From assembly GCA_036396795.1 (NCBI GenBank), contig DASWKF010000093.1:1-9521 (forward strand): DNA of 9,521 bases, read 5' to 3'. A program made the position numbers and the translations under genes. This document shows, piece by piece, positions 1-5,306 of this stretch; within the stretch, counting starts at the first letter, position 1, and each line of letters starts with the position of its first letter. The notes beneath the pieces were generated by a model that was not told where the DNA came from, searched no databases, and saw nothing but the letters and a program-made list of their open reading frames with translations. This DNA comes from JAHEEM01 sp036396795. Its GTDB lineage: Bacteria; Pseudomonadota; Gammaproteobacteria; Steroidobacterales; Rariloculaceae.

Positions 1-171
1 TAAGCGGGCGAGAAGGATCACGCCTGTAAGATAGGATGGCGTCTCTCGGTAGACGGCCGTCTGATCCAGGAAATGTTCTTTCGCTGACATGCCCGCAACG
101 AAGCCGGCGATTTCCGTAGGCAATCTCGGATTTGGTAGACAATACTCGGTAGCCGTTTGGCCATAAGTCAT
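1..171 (-). CDS. Unrecognised partial open reading frame, runs off the left edge
   Basis: From an ATG at 171 the minus strand stays open for 57 codons to the window edge. The translated part contains EIAGFVAGMSAKEHF and TPSYLTGVILLARL, which looks like plausible protein, but I recognise no family. A second in-frame ATG is at 90. Neither start has a clear Shine-Dalgarno sequence. The frame begins only 8 bp beyond the CCA end of the tRNA-Lys fragment. If that fragment is an integration scar, this frame lies on the side that was originally downstream of the tRNA. It could be a real gene, a remnant or chance. Confidence 0.3.
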   Translation of the reverse strand, partial: MTYGQTATEYCLPNPRLPTEIAGFVAGMSAKEHFLDQTAVYRETPSYLTGVILLARL

Positions 172-179
172 TGTTTTGA

Positions 180-224
180 TGGTCGGCCGTGCAGGGGTCG
201 AACCTGCGACCATCGGATTAAAAG
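180..224 (-). other. 3' fragment of tRNA-Lys(UUU), probable attachment site scar
   Basis: Read on the minus strand, this holds an anticodon loop CTTTTAA (anticodon UUU, Lys), the 3' anticodon stem TCCGA, variable loop TGGTC, a perfect T-arm (GCAGG / TTCGACC / CCTGC), a 3' acceptor strand ACGGCCG, discriminator A and CCA. The sequence just 5' of the anticodon loop (ACGAT) cannot pair with TCCGA, and no D-arm or 5' acceptor strand follows. Homology therefore stops at the anticodon loop, a common crossover point for tyrosine integrases. It is not a functional tRNA. The polarity implies the inserted DNA lies to the right and the original downstream flank to the left. Confidence 0.8.
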
Positions 225-307
225 ATCGTGCTTCCACACTGTTCCAAGCGTCGGGGGCGCATGGAATCTTGCCAAGACAATTCGCCGATCGCGCGGGGCG
301 TCAGTTC

Positions 308-709
308 TCAGGCGAACTTCGCGAGCGTGAACCTCGTATCCAGATCGCGCAACACGAAGAGAGCGTAACAAGCGGCGAGCATCGGCCAGGCGGCAAAGAA
401 CAGCAGGCTGTCAAAATCGAGGTACTGCTCCCACGAGGATAATGTCGACACGGCGTGCAGCGCTAGCACGAGCCCATACGTAATGGTCTTCTTGACGCCG
501 AGCAGAAAGCCGACGATTACGACAAGCTCAATGAGACCGATGACCAAGAATGTGGTCGCACCCAAACCTCCTATGAAATAGAAGTTCTCGTAGACGGCTG
601 CCGCGTGCTCCGGATTCACGAACTTATCGATAGTCCACATGAACATGACGATGAAAACCCCGATTCGCAGCAGAAACAGCGGCATCTGCAGGCGTGACTC
701 AGTGCTCAT
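308..709 (-). CDS. DoxX-like small integral membrane protein
   Basis: 133 residues from ATG 709, chosen because a purine-rich ribosome binding site (GGGGGAGAGG) lies just upstream; the longer frame to 781 has none. There are four hydrophobic segments: near the N-terminus (LFLLRIGVFIVMFMW), then around TTFLVIGLIELVVIVGFLLG, TYGLVLALHAV and LLFFAAWPMLAACYALFVL. The charged turn after helix 1 and the GLIE/ELVV region fit the DoxX/SURF4 superfamily of small inner-membrane proteins, whose members are linked to redox or thiosulfate metabolism in some organisms; the role here is unknown. It lies downstream of the Rieske ferredoxin on the same strand, 146 bp away, with its own TATAAT-like box. Confidence 0.75.
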   Translation of the reverse strand: MSTESRLQMPLFLLRIGVFIVMFMWTIDKFVNPEHAAAVYENFYFIGGLGATTFLVIGLIELVVIVGFLLGVKKTITYGLVLALHAVSTLSSWEQYLDFDSLLFFAAWPMLAACYALFVLRDLDTRFTLAKFA

Positions 710-745
710 AGCCCTCTCCCCCTTATTGTCATGAACCTCAAGTCC

Positions 746-751
746 ATTATA
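746..751 (-). promoter_or_regulatory. Possible -10 box for the DoxX-like gene
   Basis: The minus strand reads TATAAT, a perfect sigma-70 -10 hexamer 36 bp upstream of the ATG at 709. I see no convincing -35 at 16-18 bp, so this may be a weak or activator-dependent promoter. It sits in the gap between the Rieske and DoxX-like genes and would allow separate expression. Confidence 0.35.
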
Positions 752-855
752 GCTGTCGGGTGAATACCGGCGCGCGTCCATCGCGCACTTGCGGGCACAA
801 CACCACGGGCGAGTTGCTCAGCTGGCCCTCCTCTGAGAGCGAGCGATGCTCGGGA

Positions 856-1164
856 TCAGATCTCGATCTCGATGTCGCTGCCGATCACGCGCACATTGTA
901 CCGGCCTACGTCCTCGGTGGCCGGATCCAACACGACTTTGCCGGACTTGATCTCGAACCGCGCGCCGTGCCACGGGCACTCGACCTCCTCGCCATCAAAA
1001 ACGCCTTCGCTCAAAGGACCGCCCTCGTGCGTGCATAGATCCTCGAGCGCGAAGAACTCACCGCCGAGGTTGAAAAGCGCAATGGACCTACCTTCGAGCT
1101 CGATGTGCTTCACGGATCGATCGGGAATGTCCGAGATCTTTGCGGCGACGACGAACCGGGACAT
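856..1164 (-). CDS. Rieske-type [2Fe-2S] ferredoxin
   Basis: 102 residues, the usual length for a soluble Rieske ferredoxin of the BphF/NdoA type that passes electrons to an oxygenase. The two cluster-binding motifs are visible: C44-T-H46 (LCTHEGGPL) and C63-P-W-H66 (CPWHGARF). There is no signal peptide or membrane anchor, so it is cytoplasmic. The start at 1164 has a strong AAAGGAGG site 5 nt away. No oxygenase or ferredoxin reductase is in the window, so its partner is unknown. It lies 91 bp after the Mth938-like gene on the same strand and may be co-transcribed with it. An NirD-like small subunit is an alternative, but the motif spacing and length fit ferredoxin best. Confidence 0.9.
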   Translation of the reverse strand: MSRFVVAAKISDIPDRSVKHIELEGRSIALFNLGGEFFALEDLCTHEGGPLSEGVFDGEEVECPWHGARFEIKSGKVVLDPATEDVGRYNVRVIGSDIEIEI

Positions 1165-1255
1165 GTCGACCTCCTTTGGCGGCTGTTGGAGCCGCTCATC
1201 TGCGGACGGTGCCTGTCGAAAACGAGCTCACACCGCTCGAACCGACAGCCAAAAC

Positions 1256-1636
1256 CTAGCAGGTCGAGTGGAACAGGCCGCCGACCGGCTCGCCACGCTC
1301 GGCCAATGAGTTATAGATCTGCGCGGCTTTGCGTGATTCGACGACGTGCACATGCACGTGCCGTCGTTCCAGCAGTTCAAGCGTTTCCGGCGCCGTCTGC
1401 AATCTCAATAGCATGCCGCGGGACAGCACGACCGTCTGGCACTCGTGAGCGAGCAACTCCTCGACGTCGGCGGGTTGAATACCGGGCACGTGGCGCGTGC
1501 CGGTCTCGGACCAGTCCCATTCGCGTCCCCCGCCCGGCCAAAGCTTGAAGTCCTTCCCGACACCGACTTGGGCGATCTCCATTCGTCCCCAGGTTAGGCG
1601 GTCGATGCGTGGCGATGGGCGTTGAAGCTGATGCAT
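1256..1636 (-). CDS. Mth938-like (DUF498/PF04430) domain protein
   Basis: 126 residues from ATG 1636. The core runs from IDRLTWGRMEI through VGKDFKLWPGG, a central W-x-W-x-E-T-G-x-R-H segment, then QTVVLSRGM and a C-terminal NSLAERGEPVGGLFHSTC. This glycine-rich ending (AAQIYNSLAERG...GGLFHSTC) is characteristic of the Mth938/NDUFAF3 family. The human relative helps assemble respiratory complex I; the bacterial function is not established. I chose 1636 over an upstream ATG at 1729 because the extra 31 codons translate Rhs-remnant and promoter sequence. A GGGAG site lies about 9 nt upstream, and a perfect TATAAT sits at 1671-1676. It is the first of three same-strand genes. Confidence 0.85.
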   Translation of the reverse strand: MHQLQRPSPRIDRLTWGRMEIAQVGVGKDFKLWPGGGREWDWSETGTRHVPGIQPADVEELLAHECQTVVLSRGMLLRLQTAPETLELLERRHVHVHVVESRKAAQIYNSLAERGEPVGGLFHSTC

Positions 1637-1670
1637 CGGCTTGTGCTCCCGCTGCCCACTGACCCCAACC

Positions 1671-1676
1671 ATTATA
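1671..1676 (-). promoter_or_regulatory. Probable -10 box for the Mth938-like gene
   Basis: The minus strand reads TATAAT, which would place a transcription start about 28 nt upstream of ATG 1636. No good -35 hexamer lies at 16-18 bp; the nearest sequence is GAACCC. The -10 lies at the very edge of the Rhs remnant, so the promoter may have been created or kept at that junction. Confidence 0.4.
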
Positions 1677-1852
1677 TGCGAGCAACGTGTCTGGGGGTTC
1701 GATTCGCGTCGTGTATGTGATGTTCCCATGCGCGTTGTACTGCAGCGACAACGCCGTCACGGCGTTGATCTTGACCGTCTCCAGGCGATTGAGCTCGTCG
1801 CACGTGAAGTGGTCGACCTTGCGCCGCACGAGGTCGGTGCGCCGCTCGAGAT
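1676..1852 (-). pseudogene. Remnant of an Rhs/YD-repeat protein
   Basis: About 58 codons on the minus strand translate with a YD-repeat pattern: FTCDELNRLETVKIN followed by ALSLQYNAHGNITYTT. These match the Rhs consensus (FTYDELNRL... YDAxGNITY), with C in place of the first Y and N in place of D. Rhs proteins are large cell-surface or secreted toxins, usually over 1000 residues, so this is a small internal scrap without start or end. On its upstream side it runs straight into the tRNA-like fragment at 1854-1884; on its downstream side it stops at the Mth938-like promoter. No function is expected. Confidence 0.65.
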
Positions 1853-1853
1853 T

Positions 1854-1884
1854 GCCGGTGCAGGGGTTCGAACCTGCGACCATA
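1854..1884 (-). other. Second tRNA 3'-end-like fragment
   Basis: The minus strand repeats most of the T-arm of the tRNA-Lys fragment at 180-224: ATGGTCGCAGGTTCGAAC followed by CCCTGCAC and CGGC. Against the first copy it has one extra base in the T-loop and a change near the acceptor end, and it has no anticodon loop and no CCA. About 27 of 30 positions agree by eye. It marks the edge of the Rhs remnant and may be a second, decayed attachment site or a core copied by recombination. Confidence 0.55.
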
Positions 1885-1885
1885 A

Positions 1886-2145
1886 GCCTCCTATTTCGCT
1901 GTATTTCCGGCCTCTTGGTAGACACATCTCCATCGTGAAGACCAAGAGGGGCGATCCTCGGTCGTGGGTCCCGAATATTCAGCGTCGGCAACCGAGGCCG
2001 CCGCCAACTAACAACGTTAAAGCTCGTGTTTTTCGCGGCTTGTTACGAATTCGCACCCCACACGCTGAGCTGGCGCGTCGGTACTGCGATAAACGCGCAC
2101 GAAGGTATCTGTAACCCGCAAGCGAATCGCCGCCGCTCGCTCGTG
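1886..2145. other. Intergenic stretch
   Basis: About 260 bp between the tRNA-like fragment and the end of the glycine-zipper gene. The only structure I can support is the direct-repeat copy at 1984-2065. I see no convincing gene, promoter or terminator in the remainder. Confidence 0.5.
1984..2065 (+). repeat. Direct repeat, copy 1 (about 80 bp)
   Basis: Begins GTCGGCAACCGAGG and ends GAATTCGCACCCCACACGC. It matches 8382-8459 in the same orientation, with about five substitutions and a 4-bp length difference near the middle. It lies in non-coding DNA. I do not recognise the element; it lacks the paired core sites of an integron attC and shows no long inverted repeat. Confidence 0.85.
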
Positions 2146-2520
2146 CTAAGGGGAGCCGGCCGGCGCGCAGCGGCGCTCGATCGTCGTCGTAGTTCTCTGC
2201 TCGGCGCGGTTCTCTTGGATCTCTTCCTGGATTTTGCGGCCGATGAGCGCCCCAGCGACGGCACCTGCGGCCGTCGTGATGTCACGGTCGCCGAGGTCCT
2301 TGCCGATCGCGCCGCCGACGATAGCGCCGCCTGCCGTACCGGCGATCCGGTGCTGGTCTATCGGATCGGTCTCTACCGCGACCTCCTCATCCCAACACTC
2401 TGCGGCGCTCGCCTGCTCCCCGACTTCAGCGTCCCTGCCGAGAAACGTGTAAGCCGCAACGCCGCCGGCCATCGCAACGCCTATGCCCGCCACCACGCCA
2501 ATCAACGTCGATTTGTTCAT
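2146..2520 (-). CDS. Glycine-zipper 2TM domain membrane protein
   Basis: 124 residues from ATG 2520, preceded by an excellent AGGAGG site 8 nt away. There is a hydrophobic N-terminal segment (LIGVVAGIGVAMAGGVAAY) acting as anchor or signal. Residues about 59-95 form a glycine zipper, with G at every third or fourth position in AGTAGGAIVGGAIG and AGAVAGALIGRK. This fits the 17-kDa antigen/SlyB-like glycine-zipper families of the cell envelope. Many relatives continue after the ...TTTIERRC segment with a further conserved domain; here the protein ends six residues after that Cys, so it may be C-terminally truncated. It is divergent from csbD across about 148 bp. Confidence 0.8.
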   Translation of the reverse strand: MNKSTLIGVVAGIGVAMAGGVAAYTFLGRDAEVGEQASAAECWDEEVAVETDPIDQHRIAGTAGGAIVGGAIGKDLGDRDITTAAGAVAGALIGRKIQEEIQENRAEQRTTTTIERRCAPAGSP

Positions 2521-2668
2521 CAGAAGTACCTCCTAGGTATGCCCGTAACTGTGGCCGTTCGCCGGTGACACTGTCTGTGCGGTAGAGCTCACATGCCCCG
2601 AGCGCGCTCAGTCGATGGTGTGCGCTGCCGTACAGACCGCGCGTCGCCCGGCGCCTATGGTGGCAATC

Positions 2669-2842
2669 ATGAACAAACATCAAATCAAAGGCCTAATCAA
2701 GAAAGCGAAAGGCAAGATCAAGGAAGCCACCGGTCGCATCATCGGCAACAAGAGTCTCGAAGAGAAGGGCAAGTCCCAGAAAAACGCCGGCAAAGTCCAA
2801 GCGGTTTACGGCGATATCAAGGACAACCTCAACGAGAAGTGA
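2669..2842 (+). CDS. CsbD-like stress protein
   Basis: 57 residues, lysine-rich and without membrane segments. It has the CsbD pattern: GLIKKAKGKIKEATGRIIGN, then LEEKGKSQKNAGK and a Y-G-D-I-K-D end. Members such as B. subtilis CsbD and E. coli YjbJ are abundant under general stress, with no known biochemical activity. ATG 2669 was chosen because homology starts there (MNKHQIKG); the Shine-Dalgarno is weak (GGTGG). It ends 29 bp before the M48 lipoprotein gene, so the two are probably co-transcribed. Confidence 0.88.
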   Translation: MNKHQIKGLIKKAKGKIKEATGRIIGNKSLEEKGKSQKNAGKVQAVYGDIKDNLNEK

Positions 2843-2871
2843 TCGACCGGCCAGCCGGGCAAAAGGAACGT

Positions 2872-3678
2872 ATGAGACGAATGATCGTTGGCATTACAGT
2901 GTGCTGTCTCACGGCAGCGTGCCAAACACTACAGACGACTCGGCCCGGCGCGGTCCAAGTGGATCGGGAGCAGCGGGTATTGTCGTTCATCTCGGAGCAG
3001 GACATGCAGAAGTCCGCGGCCGAGGCCTACTCTCAGCAATTGCAAAAGGCGCAGGCGGAAGGAAAGCTCAACACGGCCCCCGCGCTAACTCAGCGAGTGA
3101 GGACAGTCAGCGAACGCCTGATCCAACAGACGACCGTGTTTCGACAGGACGCGCGTAGCTGGCCGTGGGAGGTCAACGTACTGTCATCGCCGGAGCGGAA
3201 CGCCTACGCGATGCCCGGCGGCAAGATCATGGTCTACTCCGGCCTAATCAGCGCGCTCGATCTAACCGATGCCGAGATTGCCGCAGTCGTCGGCCACGAA
3301 ATCTCTCACACGCTACGCGAGCATGCGCGTGAGCGAGTCTCGAACGCCTATGGTCAAGAGCTGCTAGTGGCGTTCGGCGCCGCCGCAGTCGGCGCAGAAG
3401 AGTCCATCCTCGAATTGGCTAACGCGATAGGCCAGGTCACTTTCCAGCTTCCGCACAGCCGCGAGCAGGAATCCGAGGCCGATCAAATCGGACTGGAGCT
3501 CATGGCGCGGGCCGGCTACGACCCGCAGGCGGCTATCTCGGTTTGGCAGAAAATGACGGCCACCAGATCTGGTCAGCCGCCTGAATTCTTGAGCACTCAT
3601 CCCTCCAATGAATCGCGGATTGCCGATCTGCAGGCGCAATTGCCGCGAGTGGCGCCGCTTTACCAGGCGAGGTGGTAG
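2872..3678 (+). CDS. M48-family metallopeptidase lipoprotein (LoiP/YcaL-like)
   Basis: 268 residues from ATG 2872, with AAAAGGA 5 nt upstream. The N-terminus is a lipoprotein signal peptide (MRRMIVGITVCCLTAAC, lipobox TAAC, C17), so the mature enzyme is membrane-anchored in the periplasm. The zinc-protease motif is H142-E-I-S-H146 (VVGHEISH), with the third ligand most likely E200 in the E-x-x-A-D element (ESEAD). The NAYAMPGGKIMVYSGL strand upstream of the active site and the final FLSTHPSNESRI segment are typical of M48C enzymes such as LoiP, YcaL and BepA, which degrade misfolded envelope proteins. It follows csbD closely, forming a small stress-type unit. All catalytic residues are present. 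Confidence 0.92.
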   Translation: MRRMIVGITVCCLTAACQTLQTTRPGAVQVDREQRVLSFISEQDMQKSAAEAYSQQLQKAQAEGKLNTAPALTQRVRTVSERLIQQTTVFRQDARSWPWEVNVLSSPERNAYAMPGGKIMVYSGLISALDLTDAEIAAVVGHEISHTLREHARERVSNAYGQELLVAFGAAAVGAEESILELANAIGQVTFQLPHSREQESEADQIGLELMARAGYDPQAAISVWQKMTATRSGQPPEFLSTHPSNESRIADLQAQLPRVAPLYQARW

Positions 3679-3745
3679 GTAGCTGTCGCGTCGCGTCGAG
3701 GGGCGCGTACCCGTCGCTCTTCGTGCGGCGCCGCACTGCGCAGGA

Positions 3746-4069
3746 ATGGCCCGAGACGTAAAGCGCGGCGAGATCTGGCTCCTCGATCTGCCGCGGCCGG
3801 ACAAGCGTCCTGTGCTGGTTTTGAGCCGCCCCTCGCTGATCTCTCTCTTGCACACGGTCACTGTCGCCGCGATTACCTCGAGGCTCCGCGGCGCGCCCAC
3901 GGAAGTCGAGCTAGGATCGGCCGAAGGACTCAAGCGGACTTCTTGCGTCAACTTGTGCAACCTGTTCACGATCGAAAAGCGGCGGTTGCGGATGTTCGTA
4001 GGCACCGTCAGCGCGGAGAAGATGCACCAAGTCTGCCAAGCCTTCCTCATCGCAAGTGGATGTGATTAA
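3746..4069 (+). CDS. PemK/MazF-family toxin (endoribonuclease)
   Basis: 107 residues, full length for the family. It has the N-terminal KRGEIWLLDLP strand, the KRPVLVLSR segment, VTVAAITSRLRG, LKRTSCVNLCNL and a C-terminal helix. These are the usual blocks of the SH3-like PemK/MazF fold that cleaves mRNA. ATG 3746 lies right after an AGGA. The neighbour upstream is the M48 gene, which ends 67 bp before. No antitoxin frame (MazE, RHH or AbrB type) is seen in that gap or in the 370 bp downstream. It is either an orphan toxin or one controlled from elsewhere. Confidence 0.85.
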   Translation: MARDVKRGEIWLLDLPRPDKRPVLVLSRPSLISLLHTVTVAAITSRLRGAPTEVELGSAEGLKRTSCVNLCNLFTIEKRRLRMFVGTVSAEKMHQVCQAFLIASGCD

Positions 4070-4439
4070 CGACCAACGAGAAGCGCACCACACGAGCGCC
4101 GTATGAGATCGAGTGGTAGCGGGGGCTCGATTTGGATCCGGTTGACTACTCCCAAGCCATTTGAAATCTCCGGGGACCCTAGACCGACGAACAGGCTTGC
4201 CCCGTATCGCAGCAGCGTCCGAAAAGGTCACGCGTTTCTCGATCCGAGACGGACACTCGCCGTGCGACCAGCAAGCGCCCTCGGTCGTCCTCGGGCGCCC
4301 CTCGGCCCCGGGTCTCGCTTGCTAACCCACCTTCTCTTCCGTCGATGACAGGCCGCCAAGTGGGTCTTTTGAATCGCCTATACTCAAGCGCGAGAATGGA
4401 TTGTGGCGGACTGATGCGCTCGGATCCTTGGCAAGGCGG
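4070..4439. other. Intergenic stretch with one long inverted repeat
   Basis: About 370 bp between the toxin stop and the ODP gene stop on the opposite strand. I find no supportable gene. An 8-bp perfect inverted repeat (AGCAAGCG at 4270-4277, CGCTTGCT at 4316-4323) encloses 38 bp of GC-rich sequence. There is no U-tract, so it is not a classical terminator. A TATACT box at 4379-4384 has no -35 and no gene behind it. Confidence 0.4.
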
Positions 4440-5198
4440 CTAATTCGCCGCCGCCTTCACGCCAGGCTCATCCTCCGTCAGGGCCGCGGCGAGCGCTCTG
4501 AGCAGAGCCGCGCCATCTCCACGCCATGCGCTCCCGTGCATGCAGGCGAGCGTTGTGGGTGCCAGACGTGCGAGCCGCTCGAGCGTCGCCAGTGTCTGCG
4601 GAGTATGCGCGAAGTAATCCAGAGGAGCCCTGAATTCCTCGCTGGGGCCGAGGATGTCGGACTCGGTGAGCGCAACGTCGCCCGGGCCGCCCTGAGTAAA
4701 CAAGTCGCCACAGAAGAAGGTTTGCGTGCTTGTGTCCATCATCAATCCGCAATCCCAGGCGTGCGGCACGTGCGGCGTATCGAGCCAGCGCATCACGTGA
4801 CGGCCGAGCGACAGCTCTTCGTCGTTCGCGAGCGCCCGCGGCGCCCGGTCCGCATAATCCCCAAGGGAGACCATGGCCGCAATGTTGCTGCACACGGGTT
4901 CCGCCCGAGGCGCGGCCGCGAGGAACTGGTTCAAGGCGCCGCATTCATCGGCCTCGAAATGCGACACGCCGACAAAGCGGAGCGTCTCGAGCGGCAGCAC
5001 GCGCGCCACCGCTTCACTGACGAACGGGAAGAGCCTCCTCGGTCCCGAGTGAAACAGCATCGGCATGTCGTCGGCGATCAAATACTGGTTGAAGTTGAAC
5101 TGTCCCGCCCCACCGGGAAGCGCGACCGGCGTGTTGATTCTGTAGATACCGTCGGCAATCTCGTGGACGTTCGTGCCGGACTCTGCGTTCGTGATCAT
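4440..5198 (-). CDS. Stand-alone flavodiiron-type metallo-beta-lactamase-fold protein (ODP family)
   Basis: 252 residues from ATG 5198, with a GGGGAG site 8 nt upstream. The fold is that of the di-iron domain of flavodiiron proteins (oxygen-binding di-iron protein, ODP). Ligand positions are visible with near-canonical spacing: H80-x-E82-x-D84 (SHFEADE), H146 (HVPHAWD), D165 (FFCGDL) and H221 (CMHGSAW); 18 residues separate H146 and D165, as in flavodiiron enzymes. The usual His after the D84-equivalent is E85, a position that does not bind metal. The protein ends where a flavodoxin domain would start, so it lacks FMN and would need an external electron donor, or act as an O2/NO-binding sensor. 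It is transcribed away from the TetR gene and probably repressed by it. Confidence 0.85.
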   Translation of the reverse strand: MITNAESGTNVHEIADGIYRINTPVALPGGAGQFNFNQYLIADDMPMLFHSGPRRLFPFVSEAVARVLPLETLRFVGVSHFEADECGALNQFLAAAPRAEPVCSNIAAMVSLGDYADRAPRALANDEELSLGRHVMRWLDTPHVPHAWDCGLMMDTSTQTFFCGDLFTQGGPGDVALTESDILGPSEEFRAPLDYFAHTPQTLATLERLARLAPTTLACMHGSAWRGDGAALLRALAAALTEDEPGVKAAAN

Positions 5199-5223
5199 CG
5201 GTATGCTCCCCGTTCAATTTCCG

Positions 5224-5239
5224 TGAACATATATGTTCA
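5224..5239. promoter_or_regulatory. 16-bp perfect palindrome, probable TetR operator
   Basis: The sequence TGAACATATATGTTCA is its own reverse complement. It lies between the divergent ODP and TetR genes, just downstream of the ODP -10 box at about +3 to +18 of the predicted transcript, where a bound dimer would block initiation or clearance. Palindromes of this size and place are typical TetR-family operators. No second copy was seen in the window. Confidence 0.75.
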
Positions 5240-5248
5240 TCTATAACA

Positions 5249-5277
5249 ACTCTATGCCCGCCGAAGCCGGTTGTCAA
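5249..5277 (-). promoter_or_regulatory. Promoter of the ODP gene
   Basis: On the minus strand there is a perfect -35 TTGACA (5272-5277), a 17-bp spacer and TAGAGT (5249-5254) as -10. The start site would be near 5242, giving a leader of about 43 nt that contains the palindrome. The -35 overlaps the -35-like TTGTCA of the opposing tetR promoter by all but one base. Confidence 0.7.
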
Positions 5278-5299
5278 TATTTAAGTGCACATGTAAGAT
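5271..5299 (+). promoter_or_regulatory. Possible tetR promoter, would give a leaderless transcript
   Basis: TTGTCA (5271-5276), a 17-bp spacer and TAAGAT (5294-5299). Initiation about 7 bp later would fall at or next to the ATG at 5307, consistent with the lack of a Shine-Dalgarno sequence before that ATG. Prediction only. Confidence 0.45.
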
Positions 5300-5306
5300 C
5301 ACCGAA

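Noticed and set aside
1681..1710. GGGGGTTCGATT resembling a tRNA or tmRNA T-loop
   Set aside because: No pairing stem on either side, and the sequence is explained as part of the Rhs remnant read on the minus strand.
1377..1991. Long minus-strand frame of 204 codons taken as a single gene
   Set aside because: It mixes tRNA-like sequence, the Rhs remnant and an out-of-frame shadow of the Mth938-like gene; only the middle part resembles a known protein.
1984..2065. Direct repeat as an integron attC site
   Set aside because: Core sites of the RYYYAAC / GTTRRRY type are not present at both ends, there is no long imperfect hairpin, and no integrase is in the window.
4116..4141. Stretch resembling the reverse complement of an initiator-tRNA 3' end (TGGTAGCGGGGGC then TCGATTTGGATCC)
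   Set aside because: Similarity covers the CCA-like end and part of the T-loop only; the T-stem does not pair and no anticodon arm follows, so it is not counted as a third tRNA fragment.
4103..4348. 81-codon plus-strand frame downstream of the toxin, considered as an antitoxin
   Set aside because: No Shine-Dalgarno, no DNA-binding or antitoxin pattern, arginine/proline-rich composition typical of a chance frame in GC-rich DNA.
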